Shown piece after piece: positions 7,067-14,551 of a stretch of DNA of 23,375 nt. Both the position numbers and the translations under genes were made by a program. The notes beneath the pieces are model-generated. The model searched no databases, had not been told where the DNA came from, and saw nothing but the letters and a program-made list of their open reading frames with translations. Source of the DNA: Fimbriimonadales bacterium (GTDB taxonomy: Bacteria; Armatimonadota; Fimbriimonadia; Fimbriimonadales; GBS-DC); assembly GCA_026416655.1 (NCBI GenBank), contig JAOAES010000167.1, positions 1 to 23,375 on the forward strand. Reading direction: 5' to 3'. Position 1 is the stretch's first letter. Each line of letters begins with the position of its first letter.

Positions 7067-7827
7067 GGCGAGTCGCCCGGTTCGTCATCGGGCGTCGTTG
7101 CGTCGTCGTCTGGGGGCTTGGGGATGGAAGCGGCGGGCGCCACGCGCAGGATATGCACGCGCACCTTCCGCCTGCCGAACTGCAGCGCCTGCTGGCGCGT
7201 GGCAAAACACAGATCGATCTCGTGTCCCTTGATGGCGCGTCCCGTGTCGGCGGCGATTGCCATCCCGTAGCCCTCGACATACAGCACCGTGCCGAGCGGG
7301 ATAACGCGCGGGTCGACCGCTACCAAGCCGTAGCCTGCAGGCAGCCCACTGGCGGTGTAGCCCGACCCGGTGCCGCCGCCGCTGCGATGGGGCGTGTACG
7401 CGCTGGCGTGCATCTCCACGATTTTGGCGGTGCGGAACGAGCCGTTTCGTCCGACCGCGCCACGCGAGGCGATGTGCCCGTGTACGCCAATCTCATAGAT
7501 GCGGGGCTGTGGTGGCTCCAGCGTCTGCTCCTCCAGCTTGACGCGCTTAATCTCCTTGCCGTTGCGATAGTAGACACGCCAGACGACCACCTTCTCGCCC
7601 GGTTTGCCTTCCGCTTTCAACACCTTGTGGCGCGGGGGCAAGCGCCGATTCACTTCAAACAAGGTCGGCGGCGGCGTCAACTCGCGCCGCTCTACGATTT
7701 TCGTCGTCACTTTTTGATCGGGACGAGGCTTTTCCGCACAGCCAATCGCGCACAGCGCGATGATGCCCACACTCAACAGCAGCCATCGCCACGATCCACC
7801 CCTGATAGCGTTCCTTCGCTGTTGCAT
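7063..7827 (-). CDS. Lipoprotein with G5-like and 3D (MltA-like) domains
   Basis: A 254-aa exported protein from ATG 7827, with GGGAGG 8 nt upstream. Residues 14-29 are a hydrophobic signal ending in AIGC, a plausible lipobox with Cys30. Residues about 40-115 (KIVERRELTPPP onward, KPGEKVVVWRVYYRNGKEI) match a G5-type domain of the YabE/RpfB kind. Residues about 138-228 are a 3D domain: MHASAYTPHRSGGGTGSG, VDPRVIPLGT, AADTGRAIKGHEIDLCF. These give the three conserved aspartates Asp172, Asp194 and Asp205. Such proteins act on peptidoglycan in the envelope as lytic transglycosylase-like enzymes. The Pro/Asp-rich tail is probably disordered. It is first in the operon with the GDPD-like and PII genes. 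Confidence 0.86.
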   Translation of the reverse strand: MQQRRNAIRGGSWRWLLLSVGIIALCAIGCAEKPRPDQKVTTKIVERRELTPPPTLFEVNRRLPPRHKVLKAEGKPGEKVVVWRVYYRNGKEIKRVKLEEQTLEPPQPRIYEIGVHGHIASRGAVGRNGSFRTAKIVEMHASAYTPHRSGGGTGSGYTASGLPAGYGLVAVDPRVIPLGTVLYVEGYGMAIAADTGRAIKGHEIDLCFATRQQALQFGRRKVRVHILRVAPAASIPKPPDDDATTPDDEPGDSP

Positions 7828-7891
7828 GATTAACCTCCCTTTGCGAAACCGCTACGGGCTCCGCGAAGTGTCGCCCAGGTTGGACAACGGC

Positions 7892-7897
7892 ATTATA
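7892..7897 (-). promoter_or_regulatory. -10 box of the 3D/GDPD/PII operon
   Basis: Perfect TATAAT on the minus strand, 64 nt before the ATG at 7827. It lies in the roughly 180-bp gap after the RND pump gene, so the operon need not depend on efflux transcription. No clear -35 is seen. Confidence 0.5.
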
Positions 7898-8009
7898 CCC
7901 GACTCTTGTCGTATTTTGCTACAGGCATTCACACGACTCGGCGCCACGATCGACTCAAACCGTACCCATTGCAGGGGATTGACAGGCATGGGGATACTTT
8001 ACCTCTGTG

Positions 8010-11000
8010 CTACTCGCCGCTCAACGCCATCCGAATCCGCCGTTGCGCCCGCGCTTCCAGGTAGCCCTCAATCCAGGCGTAGAGTGTGGGCAGCACGATG
8101 AGCGTGAGCAGGGTGCTGGTGATTAGCCCGCCAATCACGACGGTGGCGAGCGGGCGTTGCACCTCCGCGCCCATGCCGTGCGAGGTCGCCATCGGCAGGA
8201 AGCCGAAACTCGCCACGGCGGCGGTCATCAGCACGGGGCGCATGCGCTGTTTCGCGCCTTCCATCACCGCCTCAGCGCAGCTCAGCCCGCGCTGGCGCAA
8301 CTGGTTAATCGCGCTCATCATCACCAGCCCGTTCAGCACGGCGATGCCGCCCAGCGCGATGAAGCCCACGCCCGCCGACATCGAGAACGGCATCCCACGC
8401 ACCAGCAAGGCGAGGATGCCCCCCGTGAGCGCGAACGGGATGGCGGTGAACACCATCAGCGCGTAGCGCAGGTTGCCCAGCGCGAGGATGAGCAACATCA
8501 GAATCGCGCCGAAGGTGGCGGGCACGACGATGCTCAACCGCGCACGCCCCGACACGAGATGCTCATATGCCCCGCCATACTCGATCCAGTAGCCGACGGG
8601 CAGCTGCAGTTTCGCTAACTGCTTGTGAGCGTCTTCTGCTACGGAGCCTAAGTCGCGTCCGCGCGCGTTTGCCAGCACCAGCACGCGCCGCTGCCCGTTC
8701 TCGCGATTGATGCGCACCGGTCCCTCAACGACCTGTATCTGCGCGAGCTGGCTCAGGGGCACGCGCATCCCGTCCGGAGTGGGGATGAGCAGTCTGCCAA
8801 TCGCGTCGGGCGTGCTGCGGTATTCGGGGCGCAGGCGCAGGGCGACCTCTATCTTCTGGTTGCCTTGCACGACGGTCGTGGCGACTTTACCTGCCAGCGC
8901 CGCCTCGATGGCGTCCATCACATCCTGCGCATGCACGCCGTAGCGCGCCATCCGCTCGCGATTGAGCGCGATTTGCAGTTGCGGCAAGCCCTCCATCGTC
9001 TCCATCGACACATCCGCCGCGCCCGGTATCTGCCGCAGAATCGCCTCCACCTGACGCCCGATGCGGTTCAGCTCGTCCAGCTCGGGTCCGAAAATCTTCA
9101 CTGCCAGATCCGCCCGCACGCCCTGCCCCTCAATCATCTCGTCCATGCGCATCTTGATAGGCTGCGTGAAGCCGACCGAGAGTCCGGGCATCTTGGCGAC
9201 CTCCTGCGCCATCTGATCGACCAGCTGCTCTTTGGTGCGGGCGCGTTTCCAGCGGTCAGGCGGGTGCAGCTCAATCATGATGTCCACCTGATTGTTGAGC
9301 ATCGGGTCAGTGGCGGCTTCGGGGCGTCCGATGCGCGTGAAAATGTGCGCGATTTCGTTGGGGAACTGCGCGCGCAGGCGTCGCTCCAGCCTGCCCGACA
9401 GCTGCACGACCTCCTCCAGCGAGGTGTCGGGCGGGTAGAATCCCGAAATCGCGATGTTGCCCTCGTTCAGTTCGGGCACGAACACACTGCCCAGTCGCGT
9501 GAAGAGGCTGAAACAGATTGCCACGAACACGAGCGCGAGGCTCAGCGTGAAGGCGCGTCGGTCTAAGTGCCAGCGCAGGATGCGCTCATAAAGCCGTGCC
9601 AGCCACACCAGCGCGCGGTTCTCGCGCTCCGCCTGCGGCTTGAGGAACTGCGCACACAGCGCGGGCACGACCGTGAGCGACAGGAGCATCGCGCCCAGCA
9701 ACGCGAAGATGACGGTCAGCCCCATCGGGCGGAACATCTTGCCCTCCACGCCCGCCAGCGTCAGGATGGGCACATACGCGCCGATGATAATAAACACCCC
9801 GAACAGCGCAGGGCGGATGACCTCTACTGTGCTGTCATGCACGAGGCGTTCCAGCTCGTCGCGCGTGAGGGGCGCGCCCGCCGCATGCACTGCCTCCGAC
9901 AGACGGCGCACCGTGTTCTCCACGATAATCACCGCGCCGTCCACAATCAAGCCGAAGTCGATCGCCCCCAAACTCATCAAGTTCGCCGACACATCGAACA
10001 CACGCATGCCCAGCACCGCGAACATCATCGAGAGGGGAATCATACTGCTCACAATCAGCCCGGCGCGCAGTTGCAGCAGGAACAGAAACAGCATTCCGAT
10101 TACCAGCAGCCCGCCTTCCGTCAGGTTGCGCAGCACGGTGCGCAGCGTGCCGTTCACGAGCTTGGAGCGGTCTAAATGCGCAATCAGTTTCGTGCCAGCG
10201 GGCAGCGACTTCTCGATAGCGAGCAGTTTGTCTTTCACGCGCTGTACCACCACGCGCCCGTTCTCACCGATGAGCAGCAGGCTCAGCACATAGACCTGCT
10301 CGCCCTCGCCGTTTTGGGTGAATGCGCCATAGCGCACAGCCGGGGCTTCCTTGACCTGCGCGACCTGCTCCAGGGTGATGGGGACGCCGTCGCGCGCGGC
10401 GATGACGATGCGTCGGATGTCGTCCAGCGAGGTAATCTGTCCCACGCCGCGCACCATCGCCTGTTGCGCCCCGCGCAGGATGTATGCCCCGCCCGCGTTC
10501 TGGTTGTTGGTCTCCAGCGCCTCCATCACATCGCGCAGGCTCAAGCCGTACGATTCGAGCCGTTGGGGGTCAATCTCCACGAGGTATTGGCGCGTCTCGC
10601 CGCCCCAGCGCGTGACTTCCGCCAGTCCGGGCACGGTGAGCAGCTGCGGACGGATAGTCCAGTCGGCTAAGGCAGCGCGCTCCATCAGGCTCAGGTTCGG
10701 GTTGCGCACCTCGATATGCGCCAGTTCGCCCAGCCCCGTGCTGACGGGTCCCATCTCAGCGCGTACGCCGGGCGGCAACTCGGCTTGAATCGCCTGTAGT
10801 CGCTCGCTCACCAGCTGTCGCGCGAAGTAAAGGTTCACCGAATCTTCGAACACCACCGTCACCTGCGACAGCCCGAACATCGAGGTGGAGCGCGTCTCCT
10901 TGAGATAGGGCAGCCCCGCCAGACCGAGTTCGATGGGGAAGGTGATTTGGCGTTCCACCTCCTGCGCCGCCAGTCCGGGCGCAAGCGCGTTGATGACCAC

Positions 11001-11138
11001 CTGCTTGTTGGTGATGTCGGGCACGGCGTCGATGGGCAACTGCGTCGCCTGATAGACGGCAATCCCCACCAGAAAGAGCGTCAGCACCAGGACCACTGCG
11101 CGATTGCGCACCGAGAAGCGGATGAGCGATTCTAACAT
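8010..11138 (-). CDS. czcA: Heavy-metal efflux RND permease, CzcA family
   Basis: Proton-driven inner-membrane pump of a tripartite metal exporter. Its 1042 aa match the HME-RND length. After TM1 (residues 14-33) a large periplasmic loop begins, then a block of helices around 340-500, a second loop (about 545-880) and a final helix block. The key TM4 signature DFGLIVDGAVIIVEN (394-408) contains Asp394, Asp400 and Glu407, equivalent to CzcA Asp402, Asp408 and Glu415. This points to the divalent-cation (Co/Zn/Cd/Ni) branch rather than the CusA copper branch; the exact metal is inferred. The start ATG 11138 overlaps the adaptor stop by 1 nt (TAATG). It is last gene of the efflux operon. Confidence 0.93.
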   Translation of the reverse strand: MLESLIRFSVRNRAVVLVLTLFLVGIAVYQATQLPIDAVPDITNKQVVINALAPGLAAQEVERQITFPIELGLAGLPYLKETRSTSMFGLSQVTVVFEDSVNLYFARQLVSERLQAIQAELPPGVRAEMGPVSTGLGELAHIEVRNPNLSLMERAALADWTIRPQLLTVPGLAEVTRWGGETRQYLVEIDPQRLESYGLSLRDVMEALETNNQNAGGAYILRGAQQAMVRGVGQITSLDDIRRIVIAARDGVPITLEQVAQVKEAPAVRYGAFTQNGEGEQVYVLSLLLIGENGRVVVQRVKDKLLAIEKSLPAGTKLIAHLDRSKLVNGTLRTVLRNLTEGGLLVIGMLFLFLLQLRAGLIVSSMIPLSMMFAVLGMRVFDVSANLMSLGAIDFGLIVDGAVIIVENTVRRLSEAVHAAGAPLTRDELERLVHDSTVEVIRPALFGVFIIIGAYVPILTLAGVEGKMFRPMGLTVIFALLGAMLLSLTVVPALCAQFLKPQAERENRALVWLARLYERILRWHLDRRAFTLSLALVFVAICFSLFTRLGSVFVPELNEGNIAISGFYPPDTSLEEVVQLSGRLERRLRAQFPNEIAHIFTRIGRPEAATDPMLNNQVDIMIELHPPDRWKRARTKEQLVDQMAQEVAKMPGLSVGFTQPIKMRMDEMIEGQGVRADLAVKIFGPELDELNRIGRQVEAILRQIPGAADVSMETMEGLPQLQIALNRERMARYGVHAQDVMDAIEAALAGKVATTVVQGNQKIEVALRLRPEYRSTPDAIGRLLIPTPDGMRVPLSQLAQIQVVEGPVRINRENGQRRVLVLANARGRDLGSVAEDAHKQLAKLQLPVGYWIEYGGAYEHLVSGRARLSIVVPATFGAILMLLILALGNLRYALMVFTAIPFALTGGILALLVRGMPFSMSAGVGFIALGGIAVLNGLVMMSAINQLRQRGLSCAEAVMEGAKQRMRPVLMTAAVASFGFLPMATSHGMGAEVQRPLATVVIGGLITSTLLTLIVLPTLYAWIEGYLEARAQRRIRMALSGE

Positions 11139-12706
11139 TATTCCTCCCCTCCTCCGAACAGCATGCCTGTTATGAGCGAGGCGTTGCGGATGACCACGCG
11201 CTCGCCCGCCTTCACGCCGCTGCGGATGACGACCTGGTTATTCACCGTCTGCCCCAATTCCACTTTGCGGAGGGCGAACTCGCCCTCGCGCCCCGTCGCC
11301 ACGAACAGGTACGGCTCGCCCTCGATGCGCTGGACAGCTTCCGCAGGCACAATCAGGGCGTTGCGTTCCAGCACAATCGGCAGCTCGGCGCGGAGGAACA
11401 GTCCCGGTTTGAGACGCGGGTCGGGGTTGTTCACCACGCAGCGCGCCCGCACCACGCGCTTGTTGGGGTCAGCTTCGGGCATAATCAGCTGCACGGTCGC
11501 CTCGAACGCTATGCCCGGAACCGAGTCGGCAGTGAAGCGGAGGGGTTGCCCTACGCGCACAGAAGGCACATCCTCAGGATAGAGGTCAAAACTCGCCCAC
11601 ACGGCGCGGGTGTTCAGAATGCGAAACATCGGCTTGTCGGGCGTGACGGTCTCGCCGACAGTGACTTCAAGCGACGCGATGCGCCCATCAAACGGCGCGG
11701 TGATGACCAGTTGGTGTCCCCCGTCGGGCTTGCCCCCCAGCAGGCGCAGTTCGTCCAGCGCGGCTTCGACGGCAAGTTGCGCCTGGCGGTAGGCGGCTTC
11801 CGCTTCGGCGACCTCTTTGGTGGTCAGGTACTGCCCCTTGAACACCTGCTCGGCGCGTTCGGCTTGCTGCTGCGCAATCTGGAACTGCTCGCGCGCGGTT
11901 TGCAGGCGTGTTTGGGCGGCTTGAAGCGCGGCGCGAGCGGAATCGAGTTGGGCTTGCGCCGTCTCCACCTCCGCCTGCGCGATGTCATGCTGAGCGCGGA
12001 GGGCTTCGTATTCCTGCTGAGCAATCAGTTGGGCTTGGAGCAGGCGTTCGGCGCGGGCGAGCTGGGCGCGGGCTTGCTGTAGGGCGGTCTGCGCCTTGCT
12101 CAGGTTCGCCTGCGCAGACTGCACGGCGTTCTGGGCGTTGCGGGCGTCGGTTTCGGCAGTCTGGAGTTCGGCGCGCGCCTGGGTCAGCCTCGTCCGAGCC
12201 TCCTCCAGCGCAGGGCTACTGTATGCGCCCAGCTGCGCCAGCCGCTTACGACGCTCCAGCTCGGCGCGGGCGAACGCCAGCTCCCGACGCGCCTGCGCAT
12301 ACGCCACCTCCGCCCGATGAATCTCCTCGCTGTCCAGCACTGCCAGCACTTGCCCGCGCTTGACCGTATCGCCCACATGCGCTCGTATCTCCAGCACACG
12401 CCCCGTCACGCGCGAGTTCAGGTTCACCAGGTTCTCTGGCACAGGCTCAATTTGTCCAAACAGCGTCAGCGTGCGCGTGAGCGACTGGGGCTGCAGCGGG
12501 GCGGTTTCCAGCTGCGCCAGTTGCAGGCTTTCGGATGACAGTGTTATGGTTTCGGGCAGGGTGGTCGGCGTTTCGGCGGCGGTCGTCTCTTCGGGCGCGG
12601 GGCGGTTCAACAGCCAGAGGACGCCCGCCCCCAGTGCGACTATCACAAGAACCGTTGCGATTTGCCCCCCCTTGCGGGGCGTGGGTGTGGTCTGTTCTGC
12701 CTTCAT
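11138..12706 (-). CDS. RND efflux periplasmic adaptor with expanded coiled coil
   Basis: Membrane-fusion protein linking the CzcA-type pump to the outer-membrane channel; 522 aa, long for the family. Residues 16-33 are an N-terminal membrane anchor. Half of the lipoyl domain is at about 98-125 (VTGRVLEIRAHVGDTVKRGQ), a coiled coil runs from about 127 to 323, the other lipoyl half is APFDGRIASLEVTVGETV (337-354), and beta-barrel and membrane-proximal domains follow. The coiled coil holds three copies of the turn-type motif: around 155-170 (LAQLGAYSSPALEEA), 222-236 and 289-303. One copy is normal. Start ATG 12706 (AAGGAGG upstream) overlaps the TolC-like stop by 1 nt; the longer frame to 12955 is antisense-of-frame extension inside that gene. 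Confidence 0.9.
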   Translation of the reverse strand: MKAEQTTPTPRKGGQIATVLVIVALGAGVLWLLNRPAPEETTAAETPTTLPETITLSSESLQLAQLETAPLQPQSLTRTLTLFGQIEPVPENLVNLNSRVTGRVLEIRAHVGDTVKRGQVLAVLDSEEIHRAEVAYAQARRELAFARAELERRKRLAQLGAYSSPALEEARTRLTQARAELQTAETDARNAQNAVQSAQANLSKAQTALQQARAQLARAERLLQAQLIAQQEYEALRAQHDIAQAEVETAQAQLDSARAALQAAQTRLQTAREQFQIAQQQAERAEQVFKGQYLTTKEVAEAEAAYRQAQLAVEAALDELRLLGGKPDGGHQLVITAPFDGRIASLEVTVGETVTPDKPMFRILNTRAVWASFDLYPEDVPSVRVGQPLRFTADSVPGIAFEATVQLIMPEADPNKRVVRARCVVNNPDPRLKPGLFLRAELPIVLERNALIVPAEAVQRIEGEPYLFVATGREGEFALRKVELGQTVNNQVVIRSGVKAGERVVIRNASLITGMLFGGGEE

Positions 12707-13905
12707 CACTCCACCTCCTTCGGAATGAACGCGCCGCGCAGGCGTTGCAGCGCGACCTCGCTGAGCTTGCGTTGCAGTTCGGCTTCTAAGGCTTCTTCTT
12801 GGGCGGCGCGGGCGGTGCGTTGCGCCTCCAGCAGCTGCAGGATACTCAGTTGCCCCGCCTCCAGCCCGACTTGGGCGGCTTGCGCCAGTTGCTGGGCGCG
12901 GGGCAGGATGGTTCTTTGATAGGCTTCGGCGCGGGCTTGCGCCTGTTGCAAGCATTGCTCGGCGTTGCGCAGTTCAGCGTTTAGCGTCAGGCGCGTCTGC
13001 TGCAGGCGCAAGCGTTGCGCCTCGATCAGGGCGTTCTGGGCGCGCAGGCGGTTCTGGCGTGCGCCGTAATCTATCAGGGGCAGGCTGAGGGTCAAGCCGT
13101 AGGCGGGGCGAGTGCGCTCGCCTTGAAATCGCTCGATGCGCGCCTGCACGCCCACATCGGGCAGAGCTTCGGCGCGAATCTGCTGGGCAAGGGCTTGCTC
13201 CAGCTGCAGGCGGGCGGCTTGCAGGCGGAGGGGGAGGAGGTCGCCTTCATTCGTTGCCCTACTTTCCCACTGCGTGGGAGAGGGGGCTGGGGGGTGAGGG
13301 ATGTCCCAATCCCCGCCCAGTAGCGCTTTCAACCGCTCCGCCGCCGCCTGCGCCTCCGTCTGGCGCAGCAGGGCATGCTGGCGCACACGCTCCAGCTCAA
13401 TCTCCGCCTGAATCAGGTCGACGCCTGCCCGTGCGCCCGCCTCGACCTGTCGCTGAATCGTCTCGCGCGTGCGCTCGGCGAGTTGCAACGCCCCCTGTGC
13501 GGTTTCAGCGATGCGCTGGCGATAGGCATATTCGTAGTAAGCGGCGGCGACCTCTGCCAGCAAATCGTTCAGCTCCACGAGCGTCTGGATGCGCGTGAGT
13601 TCGTACTGCGCCTGTCCGACGCGCGTCCGCGCCTGACGCACGCCCGTCATCTCTAACGGTTGATTAACAAGCAGTTCTTCCCCGGTGCCGCCTGCGGTGA
13701 GGGCAGGCGCGAGCAATAGCGTGGGCGCGCTGAGGGCGGCTGCGCTCCGTTGCAGTCGCCGTGCGCTCTCTCGCTCCATCCGCAACGCCCGTACCTGAGG
13801 GTTGCGCTGTAGGGCGATTGCCAGCGCACTCTCCACATCAGCGGGCTGCGCCCACATACCGTTCAAGATTCCAATCCCTGCGAACAGATAGAACACTCTT
13901 CGCAT
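12706..13905 (-). CDS. TolC-like outer-membrane efflux protein (CzcC/CusC type)
   Basis: Outer-membrane channel of the metal-efflux complex; 399 aa from ATG 13905 with GGAGG 5 nt upstream. The frame extends to 14022 but that extension reads through hairpin repeats and has no SD. Residues 1-19 are a signal peptide (cleavage after MWA). Two OEP repeats of long helical hairpins follow: about 23-200, with NPQVRALRMERESARRLQ, and about 222-395, with SLPLIDYGARQNRLRAQN. Residues about 202-220 (HPPAPSPTQWES region) are unlike the rest and are encoded by a C-rich palindromic repeat, placed at the junction of the two OEP halves, where an insertion would be tolerated. It is followed by adaptor and pump genes with 1-nt overlaps. 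Confidence 0.9.
   Translation of the reverse strand: MRRVFYLFAGIGILNGMWAQPADVESALAIALQRNPQVRALRMERESARRLQRSAAALSAPTLLLAPALTAGGTGEELLVNQPLEMTGVRQARTRVGQAQYELTRIQTLVELNDLLAEVAAAYYEYAYRQRIAETAQGALQLAERTRETIQRQVEAGARAGVDLIQAEIELERVRQHALLRQTEAQAAAERLKALLGGDWDIPHPPAPSPTQWESRATNEGDLLPLRLQAARLQLEQALAQQIRAEALPDVGVQARIERFQGERTRPAYGLTLSLPLIDYGARQNRLRAQNALIEAQRLRLQQTRLTLNAELRNAEQCLQQAQARAEAYQRTILPRAQQLAQAAQVGLEAGQLSILQLLEAQRTARAAQEEALEAELQRKLSEVALQRLRGAFIPKEVE
13258..13312. repeat. Palindromic repeat inserted in frame in the TolC-like gene
   Basis: CTTTCCCAC (13262-13270) pairs with GTGGGAGAG (13274-13282) over a TGC loop; a C/G-rich flank (CCCTCACCCCCCAGCCCC on the minus strand) follows. This matches a common interspersed-repeat pattern of GC-rich bacteria, and a relative lies at 3900-3926. 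Boundaries are approximate. Confidence 0.6.
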
Positions 13906-13924
13906 AACGCCTCCTGCTGACTCC

Positions 13925-14037
13925 GTCGCACGGACAGTCCTGTCCGTGCCCACCAAGACACTGAACCTAAGCACGGACGGGATGTCCGTGCGCGATTGAA
14001 GTTTTTTAGATTGCACGGACAAGACTGTCCGTGCGAC
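13925..14037. repeat. Three related GCACGGAC...GTCCGTGC hairpins
   Basis: Palindromes lie at 13928-13949 (10-bp arms), 13971-13991 (8-bp arms) and 14013-14034 (9-bp arms), all built on GCACGGAC/GTCCGTGC. The outer two, with their GTCGC flanks (13925-13949 and 14013-14037), are inverted copies of each other matching at 24 of 25 positions. The cluster fills the gap between the Cys-rich gene and the TolC-like gene. Possible roles are mRNA-stabilising or polarity-setting stem-loops, or the ends of a small palindromic element. Confidence 0.7.
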
Positions 14038-14043
14038 GCGGGG

Positions 14044-14454
14044 TTAGCCAGCAGGTGGGGCGCGGAAAGCAGGGGTCTGAGTGTGAGGATTGTCGGGGGG
14101 TGGGGCTATGGGATGCGACAAGCACGCACAGTGCTGCGTCGCGCTTGTGCCAATCACAGGCTCTGGCATCAGCAGCGCCTCGCCCCACGCCACGAACGCT
14201 TGCCAGACAGGCGCGGTGGGCGGCGGGGCGTCGATGCGCACAAAGTGGCAATCGCACGCGCGGGCGTCAATCCGAACAGTGTCGTTGGCAGAAGGTGGTA
14301 ACTCTAAGCTCCACGGCGCGCTCACATCCTCGCTGCAGACTTTCAGCCAGAAGCTGCCACTGCGCACCTGGTCGTGGCAAACCCAGTAGCCCATCCCCCC
14401 ACTGTTCAGCAGGGCGACAAGCAGTAGCAGCCACCAACGTGCACGTGTCAGCAC
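14044..14454 (-). CDS. Small exported Cys/His-containing protein linked to metal efflux
   Basis: A 136-aa protein starting at GTG 14454. Residues 1-22 are a strongly hydrophobic signal or anchor (WWLLLLVALLNSGGMGYW). The remainder has six cysteines, several near histidines: YWVCHDQ, KVCSEDV, RACDCHFV and HCACLSHP. This is a plausible set of metal ligands or disulfides in an extracytoplasmic protein. The Pro-rich tail ends PPAG. No family is recognised. It precedes the TolC/adaptor/CzcA genes on the same strand with only the hairpin cluster between, and no other promoter is seen in that gap, so it may be the first gene of the efflux operon. A metal-binding or sensing role is inferred from context. 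Confidence 0.68.
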   Translation of the reverse strand: MLTRARWWLLLLVALLNSGGMGYWVCHDQVRSGSFWLKVCSEDVSAPWSLELPPSANDTVRIDARACDCHFVRIDAPPPTAPVWQAFVAWGEALLMPEPVIGTSATQHCACLSHPIAPPPDNPHTQTPAFRAPPAG

Positions 14455-14463
14455 AGCAATATG

Positions 14464-14493
14464 ACTATACCTGCAACTCCGCTATGATGTCAA
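14464..14493 (-). promoter_or_regulatory. Strong sigma-70-like promoter, leaderless for the Cys-rich gene
   Basis: On the minus strand TTGACA (14488-14493) and TATAGT (14464-14469) are separated by 18 nt, the best-matched promoter in the window. The GTG start lies 9 nt after the -10, leaving almost no leader and no SD. It likely drives the whole metal-efflux operon. Confidence 0.7.
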
Positions 14494-14526
14494 GGGGATC
14501 GGGGAACCACGCACGCCTCCATCTGG

Positions 14527-14532
14527 TATAAT
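14527..14532 (+). promoter_or_regulatory. -10 box of htpX
   Basis: Perfect TATAAT lies 19 nt before ATG 14552, with GGAGGG between them. The -35 region is poor. It is divergent from the Cys-rich gene promoter. Confidence 0.5.
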
Positions 14533-14551
14533 AGCCTCGGAGGGTAAGCGT

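Noticed and set aside
6877..7833. Plus-strand ORF of 318 aa
   Set aside because: Antisense to the G5-3D lipoprotein and GDPD-like genes, which have clear domains, SD sites and 4-nt overlaps.
12707..12955. N-terminal extension of the adaptor
   Set aside because: The extension overlaps the TolC-like gene in another frame and is Arg/Pro/Gly-rich; ATG 12706 has an SD and gives a normal anchor segment.
13925..14037. Possible CRISPR-like array
   Set aside because: Only three short palindromic units, in mixed orientation and with unequal spacing and arms; no cas genes nearby.
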